A DNA stretch of 64,000 nucleotides, taken from positions 124,001 to 188,000 of the forward strand of contig JAJZES010000045.1 of NCBI GenBank assembly GCA_021845985.1, given 5' to 3'. This document shows, in pieces, positions 16,701-24,675 of the stretch. Under the pieces are notes generated by a model, which saw nothing but the letters and a program-made list of their open reading frames with translations, was not told the origin of the DNA and did not search any database. The position numbers were made by a program, and so were the translations under genes. Every line of letters starts with the position of its first letter. Within the stretch, counting starts at the first letter, position 1. The stretch comes from Pseudomonadota bacterium (GTDB lineage Bacteria; Pseudomonadota; Alphaproteobacteria; Acetobacterales; Acetobacteraceae).

Positions 16701-18444
16701 CGCCACCGGGCTGCCACCCGATCCGGGTCCCGGCGCTGCCGCGGGCGCGCTGACCGTCGCGCCCGGACAAAGCACGGATGTCACCGCGCTGCTGAACAGC
16801 CTGATCACGCCCGGGGGTGAGCGGCGATACCGACAGCATCGTCGCGGTCGGCACGGGCGCCACGCTGTCGGCCGGGACGGTGAGCTATGTCGCCCCCACA
16901 ACCACCGGGAGCAACAGTTTCAACTACACCGTGCAGAACGAACTGGGGCAGACGGCGACCGGAACGGTTGACGTGACGGTGACGGCGGCGGCGCTGTGCG
17001 TGCTGCGCGGCACGCATATCGCGACGCCCGGCGGCGAGGTGCTGGTCGAGACGCTGCGCATCGGCGATCTGGTGCGCACCGTCTCCGGCGCGGCGCGGCC
17101 GATCCGCTGGATCGGCTTCGGCCGCACCCTGATCACCCCGCACAACCGCGACCGCGCCACCCCGGTCGTGGTGCGGCGCCACGCGCTCGGCGAATTCATC
17201 CCGCATCGCGATCTCTACATCACCCGCGGCCACGCGCTGTATTTGGCCGGGGTGCTGATCCCGGTCGAGGAACTGATCAATCACCGCTCCATCGCCTGGG
17301 CCGACAGCCCGCGCGTGGTCGAATACTACCATCTCGAACTCGACCGCCACGACGTGGTGCTCGCCGAGAATGCGCCGGTCGAGAGCTACCGCGAGGCGGA
17401 CAACGCCGAGCTGTTCCTCAACACCGCCGACCGGCCGGCGCTGCTGCCCAGGCGGTGCCGCCCTATGCGCCGGTGCTGCATGAGCACCCGACCGTCAAGC
17501 GCGTCTGGCGCCAATTGTCGGCGCGGGCCGGGCGGCTGGAGATGGAGACCACGGCGGACGCCGATGTGCATCTGCTGGCCGACGGCGTGCGGCTGGAGGC
17601 GGCGGAGCGGCGGCCCGGTCGGTGGTGTTTCCGGCTGCACGGCCCGGTGAGCGACCTGCGCATTGCCTCGCGCAGCGCCATCCCGGCGATGCTCGTGCTT
17701 GACCAGGACCAGCGGCGGCTGGGGATCGCGCTGGAGCGGATCGTGCTGTGCGAGGCACGGCGGCGCCTGACGCTGCGTCAGGACGATCGGCGGCTGGTCG
17801 CCGGGTTCCACGGCGTCGAACCGGGCGCCGACCGGCGCTGGACCGATGGCGAGGCGGCGCTGCCGGCGGCGGTGCTCCGGGGGCTGCGCGCCGGGGCGGT
17901 GGTGGAACTGCATGGCGGAACGCTGCCGGCCTATCCGCTGGACGAGCCGGAGTTGCTGCTGCCCGACCGCGCCGCGCCGCTGCATGGGCGGGCGGCGGCG
18001 CTGGTGAGGGCGCAGGATCTGAACGCGGCGCGGCGGGTGCTGTGGCAGCGCCGCGGTTACGCGCTGACGGCGGAGGCGGGGGTGCGCTTCCTCGCCGACG
18101 ATTGCCGCGCGCTGCGCCCGCGCGCGACGGCGCCGGGGCGCGTCTGCCTGACCTTGCCGCCGGGCACGCGGACGCTGCGGCTGGCGTCGCGGCAGGTGGT
18201 GGCGGCGGCGGTCGATCCGGCGCTGCCGGCTCAGCTTCCGCTCGGGGTGGCGGTGGCGGCGGTGGCAGTTGATGGCGCAGCGCTGCCGCTCGACCACCCC
18301 CGCCTCGCGACCGGCTGGCACGCGCCGGAGCGCGGCGTGCGCTGGACCGACGGCGCGGCGGTGCTGTCGGTGGCGGGGGCACGGCAGGTGGACATCGGCT
18401 TCGCCGCGATCGAAGTCACCTATGCCAGCGCGGCGGCGGCCTGA
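13747..18444 (+). CDS. Giant repeat protein: tandem Hcp-like repeats, Ig-like linker, Hint_2 domain, repeated C-terminal module (two frameshifts)
   Basis: This is read as one gene of about 1565 residues interrupted by two single-base shifts. The start ATG has GGAGG upstream. Five to six repeats of about 160-170 residues occupy 13.82-16.73 kb, each with a core like PLTFSLANPLVAGGLMAQL then AEIDVLGYN. An Ig/VCBS-like stretch with NSFNYTVQNELGQTATGTV follows (16.82-16.99 kb), then a Hint_2 autoprocessing domain starting at Cys 16997. The C-terminal region carries two copies of a module ending in WTDG. The frame shifts at the GGGGG run near 16813-16817 (one G too many) and returns at about 17447-17450 (one C too few). 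No N-terminal signal peptide is visible. If the shifts are real, it is a pseudogene. Confidence 0.7.
13822..16730 (+). repeat. Tandem protein repeats resembling the type VI tube protein Hcp
   Basis: Units begin near 13822, 14330 (diverged), 14800, 15310, 15825 and 16320. Each opens with a beta strand (YYLQLVLANGS, YIRLYDQSGS, YVRFVGASGS, YYVQLYSPTGA, YYAHFILSDGS). The core is PLxLxLxxP, a helix ending in LLxxLxxG, then xAEIDVLGYNxxGxLV. This order of strand, helix (compare DKASPKLxxA in Hcp) and strand (compare HIKEVTLE) matches the Hcp1/PF05638 fold pattern. That match was made by eye, not by profile search. Unit 2 and the start of unit 3 are visibly less GC-rich. Confidence 0.55.
16997..17437 (+). 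other. Hint_2 autoprocessing domain within the giant repeat protein
   Basis: The domain starts at a Cys after TVTAAAL (Cys codon at 16997). It runs CVLRGTHIATPGGEVLVETL, IGDLVRTVSGAARPIRWIG, DLYITRGHALYLAGVLIPVE, ELINHRSIAWADSPRVVEYYH, LELDRHDVVLAENAPVESY. These blocks match the Hint_2 (PF13403-type) pattern known from alphaproteobacterial secreted proteins. The catalytic Cys and the H of GHALYL are present, so cleavage at the Cys is possible. The domain lies in the +2 frame between the two frameshifts. Confidence 0.8.
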
Positions 18445-18462
18445 GCCGGCGCGGCCGGCGGG

Positions 18463-18961
18463 TCAGTCGCCGCCGTCGGTGAACTGCTGATCGCGCCGGG
18501 CGAGGGCCCGGCCAAGCCCCTCGTCGCGCACCACCTTGGGGAAGTCGCGTTTGAGCTGGGCGCCTTCGCCTTCGATGATGAGATCGGTGTCGAGCGCGGC
18601 GCGGAGTGCGGCCTTCATGCCCATGATCTCGTAGGAGCGGTTCACCGCCGCCTTGGTGCGCCGCAGCACCATCGGGTCCATCCGCGCCAGCACGCGGGCG
18701 AGTTCCATGGCGCGCGCCGCGACCTGTTCCGGCGCCACCACTTCGTTGACGAAGCCGAGGCGCCGCGCCTCCTCGGCGCTGACCTTGTCGGCGCCGGTAA
18801 AAATGATGCCCTTGGCGACTTTCGGGCCGACCAGCCAGGGCAGCAGCATGGCGACGATGCCGGCGCCGAACTTCAGCTCCGGCTCGCCGAACACCGCCAG
18901 GGAGGAGGCGACGGCGAGGTCGCAGGCCAGCATCAGCTCAAAGCCGCCGGCCAGCGCCGGG
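18463..18961 (-). pseudogene. Enoyl-CoA hydratase/isomerase (crotonase) C-terminal fragment
   Basis: The C-terminal ~160 residues of a crotonase-family protein are present, beginning at ALAGGFELMLACDLAVAS, the oxyanion-hole and active-site segment. GEPELKFGAGIVAMLLPWLV, GADKVSAEEARRLGFVNEVV and a normal C-terminus follow. The N-terminal half is missing. In its place the frame runs directly out of an MFS transporter, with the join at about 18945-18962. It is the downstream half of a deletion chimera and cannot form the complete crotonase fold. Confidence 0.8.
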
Positions 18962-20085
18962 CCGATCGCCAGCAGCATGAACGCGTAGCGCCAGCCGAGC
19001 GCCGACACCGCGACCGGGACGAGCTGGATCGCCACGAAGGTCGGCAGAAAGCCGAGGCAGGTCTGCAGGGTCAGCATCGTGCCGATCAGCTTCGGGTCGG
19101 ACAGTTCGGCGATGGCGGCGGAGAACTGGGCGGAATCGGCGATCACCGTGACGCCCCAGATCAGCGCGATGACGATGACCGCGGCCATGCCGAAGGTCGT
19201 CGCCGGGCCGATCGTCGCCGCGCACAGGCCGCTGATGATCATCGCCGCGATGGTGACGGTGGTGCGGCCGAGCCGGTCGGCGGCGAGGCCGCCGAGCACC
19301 GCGCCGAACGCGCCGCTGGCGATGACCAGGAAGGCGAGCAGCGCCGTCGCGCGCGCCTGCGCCGGTGCGCCGGTCTGTTGGCGGGCCCAGGCGATGAACG
19401 GGCCGATCCACGCCCACATCGCGTACAGCTCCCACATATGGCCAAGATAGCCGAGATTGGCGAGCCGGATGGAGCGGCGCAGCAGCAGGCGCAGCGCATC
19501 CGCCGGCGAGAAGCGCACGACGGCGCCATGGCGTGGCCCGAGCGCGGCGAAGTTGATCAGCGCCGCCGCCGTCAGCGCACACAGCGAGGCGGCAACGACG
19601 GTCAGCCGCCAGTCGAGCGGCAGCAGCGCGCTGAACAGGCTCGGCAGCGCCGAGCCGAGAGTGAGCGCGCCGACCAGCGTGCCGATCATCAGCCCCAGCC
19701 GCTACCCGGACCAGCCGGCGGCGAGCTTCATGCCGATCGGATAGACGCCGGCCATGCAGATGCCGGTGCCGAAGCGCAGCGCAATGGTCGAGACACTGTC
19801 GTAGCCGCTGGCGAGCAGGCCGAGATTGGCGATGGCGCCGATGCCGGCACAGGCGCCGAAGATGCGGCGCGGATCGAGCCGGTCCGGCAGCCCGGCCAGG
19901 GCGCTGGCCAGCGTGCCGGCGACGAAACCGAGTTGCACCGCCCCGGTCAGCAGCGAGGCCTGCTGGCCGGAAATGCGGCCGGCGGCGAGCAGACCCGGGA
20001 TCTCCGCCGAGGCGGAGAACCACAAGGTCATGCTTGCCACCTGGCAGACTACGATGAGGAGGATCGATCGCGTCTGCGCCGACAT
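18962..20085 (-). pseudogene. MFS transporter (CynX/NimT-like drug or anion class), nonsense mutation and 3' truncation
   Basis: The start MSAQTRSILLIVVCQVASMT begins a 12-TM major facilitator, with the loop segment MAGVYPIGMKLAAGW visible. An in-frame TAG at 19702-19704 falls exactly where the family continues to the next helix (GLMIGTLVGALTLGSALP). Transmembrane segments then carry on to about 18962, where the sequence jumps into a crotonase. The last helix is lost. Both the stop and the fusion mark it as dead. The original ATG lies about 90 bp from the hairpin repeats at 20.2 kb. Confidence 0.78.
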
Positions 20086-20173
20086 GTCCGACTTCTCTGC
20101 CCCCCTTGTGCCCAGGTCGGCGGGCCAGATGAATCGCCAGTCTGTTCGACTGGCGCTGTGTTCCTGTGGGCAG

Positions 20174-20274
20174 TTCAGCCAACGGGCGACAGTGCCCGTT
20201 GGCATCGGACCACAGGTTTGGTTGGGTGGGCCGATTCAGCCAACGGGCGACAGTGCCCGTTGGCATCGGACCAC
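20174..20274. repeat. Two direct copies of a 40-bp hairpin repeat
   Basis: Copies lie at 20174-20213 and 20235-20274 (period 61 bp) and are identical over 40 bases. Each contains a perfect inverted repeat with 10-bp arms (GCCAACGGGC and its complement GCCCGTTGGC) around a 6-base loop; the first copy's arms are 20178-20187 and 20194-20203. The layout resembles REP-type extragenic palindromes. The copies overlap the 3' end of the neighbouring substrate-binding protein frame. Confidence 0.8.
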
Positions 20275-21503
20275 CACAGCCCCTTGCAGCCGGTCTGGTC
20301 GAGCGGGATTTTCAGCTCATCCCAGGTCAGCACCTTGTTGACCTTCCAGGCGTATTGGGCGCCGTATTGCGGCTGCGGCAGCTTCACCGCCTCGGCCTCA
20401 TAGGTGCCGACCATGCCCTGATGGTCGCCTGTGCGGACCGCCAGCCGGCCGATCACGGTGTCGATCGCGGCGTGGTCCAGCGCATCGACGATGCCGTTGG
20501 TATCGCGCGATTCGGCGTCGTTCATCGCCGCCAGCGCGAGCCGCATGCCGGCATAGGCCTGGATCGCCTGCGGCCCCGGAACCATGCCGTAGCTGGCGGC
20601 ATAGTCCTTGACGAAGCGGGCCATCGCCGGGTTGCTGTCGGCGGTCGTCCAGGAGGCGAACAGGCCGCCGGTGATCAGTCCGACGCCGTCATCACCGAGC
20701 GCCTGCAGCATGGAATCGGGCATGCCGAGCGGCAGCAGCGTGAACTGGTGGAGTCCGAAGCTGCGCGCCTGCCTGATGAACGACGGCATGTCGTCGCCGA
20801 CCGCGAGCGCGAGATAGATCGCATCGGCGCCGCTCGACTGGATCTGCGAGATTGCCGACGACCAGTCCGCCGTGCCCAATGAGCGCCCGGCCGATCCGAC
20901 CACGTGCAGACCGGGGATCGCCTCGAACTGCGCCTTGTTGCTCTGGCCCCAGACGAAGTCGTGGAAGACGATAAGCCACTTCTTTTGCAGCAGCTCGGGA
21001 TGCGATTTGATCAGCAGTCGGTTGCCATTGGCCATCATCGCGTCGTTGGGGTTGGTGCGGAACATCAGCCGGCTGCATTGCCCGCCGGTGGTCTGCACCG
21101 CCTGCGAGTTGGTGGTCAACATCGGCACGCCGAGGCGCGGACCCTGCGCCTCGATCGCCAGCACGGTGGCGCTGCTCGCCCCGCCGACGAGAAGTTTTAC
21201 GTGGTCCTGCAGCACCAGTTTCTGCGCCTTGCTCAGCCCGACGGCGGCGTTTGCCTGCTCATCCTCGACCAGAAGCTTCCCCGGCATGCCTTTGACGGTC
21301 GGGGCGTCCTTGATCGCCTGCTGGTAGCCGTTGCGCATGTCCACGCCCAACGGCGCCAGCACGCCGGTGAGCGGCACGATGGCGCCGATCTTCACCTCGT
21401 CGGCCTGCGCCTGTGCGGCGAGGGTTGCGGCGGCGGCGGTGAACACGGCGCACCGCATCAGTGCGCGCCAAGTCGAGCGTCGCTTCGGGGTGGTGGCCCT
21501 CAT
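20175..21503 (-). CDS. Branched-chain amino acid-type ABC transporter substrate-binding protein (Peripla_BP_6)
   Basis: A 442-residue periplasmic type I solute-binding protein. The start MRATTPKRRSTWRALMRC has GGAG upstream and gives a Sec signal peptide cleaved near AQAQA|DEVKIGAI. The mature part shows VPLTGVLAPLG, GGASSATVLAIEAQ (ligand cleft) and a full two-lobe fold to about VNKVLTWDELKIPLDQTGC. The last ~30 residues are encoded by the hairpin repeats, so the native stop has probably been replaced. Its family partners (LivH, LivG) next door are broken, so import through this locus is doubtful. The ligand could be an amino acid, a urea-like compound or an aromatic compound. Confidence 0.82.
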   Translation of the reverse strand: MRATTPKRRSTWRALMRCAVFTAAAATLAAQAQADEVKIGAIVPLTGVLAPLGVDMRNGYQQAIKDAPTVKGMPGKLLVEDEQANAAVGLSKAQKLVLQDHVKLLVGGASSATVLAIEAQGPRLGVPMLTTNSQAVQTTGGQCSRLMFRTNPNDAMMANGNRLLIKSHPELLQKKWLIVFHDFVWGQSNKAQFEAIPGLHVVGSAGRSLGTADWSSAISQIQSSGADAIYLALAVGDDMPSFIRQARSFGLHQFTLLPLGMPDSMLQALGDDGVGLITGGLFASWTTADSNPAMARFVKDYAASYGMVPGPQAIQAYAGMRLALAAMNDAESRDTNGIVDALDHAAIDTVIGRLAVRTGDHQGMVGTYEAEAVKLPQPQYGAQYAWKVNKVLTWDELKIPLDQTGCKGLWWSDANGHCRPLAESAHPTKPVVRCQRALSPVG

Positions 21504-21612
21504 GGTTGTTGCTCCATTCGGTGTGCCGGCCCGTGCGCTGATGGCAACCGGCGCTGCCGCGTCGGTGGCTGCATCAGTGGTTTCAATCATCGGCGCGCTC
21601 CAGCCTGGCGCA

Positions 21613-22485
21613 TTACAGCGTCACCACGGCTTTGCCGGTGAAGCGCCGCGCGCCAAGTTCCCCGAGTATCTCAGCCAGTCTGTCGAGCGTCACGGTTTCG
21701 ATACGATAGGTCGGCAGGCGGCCATTGACGAGGTCGGCCTGGATCGACGACACGCGCCTCGCGCACCCGGTCGGCGGCGTGCTGCAGATAGCTGCCGAAA
21801 AACATGCCGATGGCGGCGACGCTTTTGACCAGCAGGATGTTGGCGGGATAGCTCGGCGGGGTGCCCGCCGGAAAGCCGAGGGTGACGATGCGGCCGCTCC
21901 AGGCGACGCAGCGCAGGGCAAGCCCGCCGATCGCGCCGCCATCCGGGTCGATGATCACATCGGCGCCGCGTCGGCCGGTGATCTCGGCGACGCGGTCGCG
22001 CAGCGATGTCGCGGTGTAGTCGATCGTCGCGTCGGCGCCGAGCGAGGCCATCAGCGCGCAGCGCGCGGCCGAACTCGCCGCGCCGATCACCCGGGCGCCG
22101 GCCTGTCGGGCCAGCACGATCGACGCGAGGCCAACGCCGCCGGCGCCGCCCAGCACGAGCACCGTCTCACCCTTGGCCAGCCGCGCCCGCCAGTGCAGCA
22201 CACCATAGGCAGTCGCGTAATTGATCAAAGTGCCGGCGGCGATATCGAAGCCGAGCGCCGGCGGCAGCCGGTACAGCCGCTGCGCCGGAACGGCGGCATA
22301 TTCGCCGTAGCCGCCGCCGTCGATGAACCCGGCGACCCGGTCGCCGATGGCCCAGGTGCCGGCGTCGGGTCCGAGGCTGGCGATCTCGCCGGCAATCTCC
22401 ATTCCCGGCACGAAGGGCGGCTCGATCTTGGTCTGGTATTGGCCGGCGATGACCAGCAGATCGGCATAGTTGACGCCGGCGCTGC
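21613..22485 (-). pseudogene. Zinc-type NADPH:quinone oxidoreductase, 5'-truncated and frameshifted
   Basis: The MDR-family fold is recognisable from AGVNYADLLVIAGQYQTK onward. PGMEIAGEIASLGPDAG and the nucleotide motif VLVLGGAGGVGLASIVLA follow, and the C-terminus is ADLVNGRLPTYRIETV to GKAVVTL. The first ~40 residues are missing: the sequence joins a GntR regulator at about 22486. Near 21755 the frame changes, so the C-terminal ~45 residues lie in another frame. Both lesions make it nonfunctional. Confidence 0.8.
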
Positions 22486-22920
22486 AAGCTCGGCCGTCCC
22501 GTGGCGCAGTTCGTCGAGCACCCTGGCGTCTTGCAGCTCGGCGACGCGCCGGGCCGCCAGCGACAACAGGATGCCGCGCAGCTCGAAGATGTCGGCCACG
22601 CTCCTGGCCGACAGCCGCGTCACGAACGCCCCGTAGCGCGGGCGAATCTCCACCAGCGCCTCCTTCTCGACGATGCGGAAGGCCTCGCGCACCGGGCCGC
22701 GGCTGACGCCAAAGCGCAGCGCCAGTTCGGTTTCGAGCAGGCGTTCACCCGGCTTGAACGTGCCCTGGACGATGCCTTCGACGAGCGCGTTGGCGATCTG
22801 CTCGGGCAATGACCAGGTCAGCTTGGCCGCCGCGTCGTGGCGGGCGAACAGTCCGACCGGGTCAAAGCCGGCGATCGTCTCGGCCCGCAGCCCGGGCGGT
22901 GATGAGCGGGGCAACGGCAT
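22486..22920 (-). pseudogene. GntR/FadR-family regulator, truncated in the FCD domain
   Basis: The N-terminal 145 residues are intact. The winged helix has the typical ALVEGIVQGTFKPGERLLE, ALRFGVSRGPVREAFR and EIRPRYGAFVTRLS, followed by the first helices of an FCD ligand domain (DIFELRGILLSLAARRVAEL). After ELRHGTAEL the frame enters quinone oxidoreductase DNA out of frame. The rest of FCD, including its metal-binding His residues, is absent. DNA binding might survive, but ligand control would not. Confidence 0.78.
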
Positions 22921-22921
22921 G

Positions 22922-23082
22922 TCAGGCGGTGGCCGGCAGAGGACGGGTCATCGTCAGCAGCTTTGCATGGGCGCGCACCGCCTGTGCGGTCGAGCCGAAC
23001 ACGGCGATGCCTTGGCCGATGAGCTCCGCCCGCTGTTCACGCACGAAATCGTCCTGCACCTTGTCGCCGGCGCTGCGCAGCA
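22922..23082 (-). pseudogene. C-terminal remnant, possibly of an NDP-forming acyl-CoA ligase
   Basis: About 52 in-frame codons end at TGA 22922-22924, just before the GntR start. The sequence includes GDKVQDDFVREQRAELI and GIAVFGSTAQAVRAHAKLL. The last segment resembles the C-terminal SPERAVRALAxL region of ADP-forming acetyl-CoA synthetases, but the match is by eye and weak. It is fused out of frame to the LivG remnant. It was probably the gene upstream of gntR in an ancestral operon. Confidence 0.35.
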
Positions 23083-23504
23083 CCCATGACCATGCCGATG
23101 TCGTGCTCGACCAGTACCACGGTCAGGCCCATCTGCTCGCGGAGCTTGACGATCAGGCTGGCGATGCGCGCCCGGTCGCCCTGCGACATGCCGGCAAGCG
23201 GTTCGTCCATCAGGATCAGCCGCGGCCGGCCGGCGAGGCCGATGGCGACATCGAGCGCCAGTTGCGACCCATGGGCGAGATTGTTGGCCACCGCCCGCTC
23301 GTTGCCGGCAAGCCCGACCTCGGCGAGGATGGCGCGGGCTTCGTCTTCGATGCGCTGCGCGTCGGCGCGCGACAGAAACAGCGCCTGATTGAGCCGCCGG
23401 CGCGAGCGGATGGCGAGGCTGACATTCTCCAGCGCGGTGAACTCGCGGAAAATGCTGGTGCGCTGGAAGGTGCGCACGAGGCCCATTTCGGCCAGCCGGT
23501 CCGG
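23083..23504 (-). pseudogene. livG: LivG-type ABC ATPase fragment lacking Walker A
   Basis: It begins at about RLAEMGLVRTFQRTSIF and covers LTALENV-like and LDVAIGLAGRPRLILMDEPL (Walker B), ending at VVLVEHDIGMVMG. The ABC signature is degenerate (HGSQLALDVA), as in some LivG proteins. The N-terminal ~45 residues with Walker A are replaced by LivH sequence in the same frame, and the C-terminal ~40 residues are cut by another junction at about 23082. Without Walker A it cannot bind ATP normally. Confidence 0.8.
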
Positions 23505-23899
23505 GCCAAGCGTCACCATCCCGCTCAGCATCGGCGGCGGCTGCAGCATCATCACGTTGCGTCCGGCTAACTGATCGAGGACGCCGGTGATCAACAAGGC
23601 GAGGCCGAAGGTGGCAGCAGACTGTCAACCATCGGCCGGTCGCGGATGCGGGCGAGCACGCCCCAATCGAGCAGGTGGCCGACAAGGCCGATCCGAATCG
23701 GCGCGGCGACCAGCGCCAGCCAGAACGAATATCCGGCCCCGGCGATCCAGGCACCGGCGAGGGCGCCGGCGCTGAACAGCGCGCCATGGGCGAAATTGAC
23801 GATGCGGCCGACCCCGTAGATCAGCGTCAGCCCCAGGCTGAACAGCAGCAGGATCGAACCCAGCACCACGCCATTCAGCGCCGGCGACAGCGTCAGCAC
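23505..23899 (-). pseudogene. livH: LivH-type branched-chain amino acid permease fragment
   Basis: A GTG start gives VLTLSPALNGVVLGSILLLF and LTLIYGVGRIVNFAHGALF, the diagnostic N-terminus of LivH permeases. After DRPMVDSLL the frame is lost (one base short near 23612). It resumes in another frame as ITGVLDQLAGRNVM and QPPPMLSGMVTLG. At about 23505 the sequence runs directly into LivG. Only about the first third to half of the permease remains. Confidence 0.8.
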
Positions 23900-24107
23900 G
23901 AAATCCCCCCCCGGTCATTCTTGCGGTGAATGCCGATTAGAGGGCCGCACTGGGGATCTGAATTAGGAGTGTCAACAGTCTTAAATGGGGCTCGGAATGC
24001 CTTCACGCGACGCCGACCTCGAGCGCGCCGCGGACCTGCGGGAGCGTGCCTCAGGCGCTTCACCGTGTCCCGCGGCGCTGGCCGGGCCGGCGCCGTGCAG
24101 CACCGCC

Positions 24108-24605
24108 TCAGCGCAGGCCGATGGGGCCGGGCAGCATCGCTGCGGCGTGCTGGCGCTGTTCTTCCGACAGCACGTCCCACAGGGCCTTTACCGGAATCTC
24201 CATCGTCTTCATCGCCGCGAGATGCGCCGACAGATGGCGCTCATGCTGCGCCAGGCGGTCGGGCCAGCTTTCGCCGGCCGCCGGTCCCGACATCATCTGC
24301 GCCCGCATGCCCTGCATCGCCTGCGTCCGCGCCCGCAACGCCTCGGCGAAACTGGTCCACTGCGGCAGTTGCGCCGCGGTGATGCCAAGCTCGGTGCTGA
24401 GCCGGGCGATGCGGTCCTCGGTCATGCCGCCCGGCATCATTGTCGCCGCCGCTGGCCGGCGTTGCGCGGTGCCCTGCATCATCTGTGTCATTCCCTGCAT
24501 CATCTCCGACATGCCGGCGGGGGCGTGCGGCGGAACCGCGGACCGCGCCACGCTCAGGTCGGCCGACGCGGTCAGTGCGAGCAGCGCCATGGCGGGCGCA
24601 TCCAT
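24108..24605 (-). CDS. Spy/CpxP-like LTXXQ-motif periplasmic protein
   Basis: About 165 residues, rich in Met and Gln. It shows the C-terminal motif VLSEEQRQHAAAMLP, the LTxxQ pattern of Spy/CpxP family proteins, and helical segments such as MTEDRIARLSTELGITAAQL. These proteins are periplasmic chaperones or metal/envelope stress sensors. The start is uncertain. ATG 24605 is the first ATG, with a short hydrophobic leader (MALLALTASADLSVA); a TTG at 24656 would add a basic stretch that makes a better signal peptide. It is downstream of the sugar ABC genes by less than 75 bp. Confidence 0.6.
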   Translation of the reverse strand: MDAPAMALLALTASADLSVARSAVPPHAPAGMSEMMQGMTQMMQGTAQRRPAAATMMPGGMTEDRIARLSTELGITAAQLPQWTSFAEALRARTQAMQGMRAQMMSGPAAGESWPDRLAQHERHLSAHLAAMKTMEIPVKALWDVLSEEQRQHAAAMLPGPIGLR

Positions 24606-24675
24606 CTTCCGCCCATCCTGACGCGGCGCGGCGCCAGGGGCATTGATCTGCGTCAACGATGTCGTGCCGCCGCGG

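Noticed and set aside
20174-20274. A minimal CRISPR array
   Set aside because: Only two 40-bp repeats with a single 21-bp interval are present, each a strong hairpin, and there are no cas genes. A REP-type palindrome fits better.
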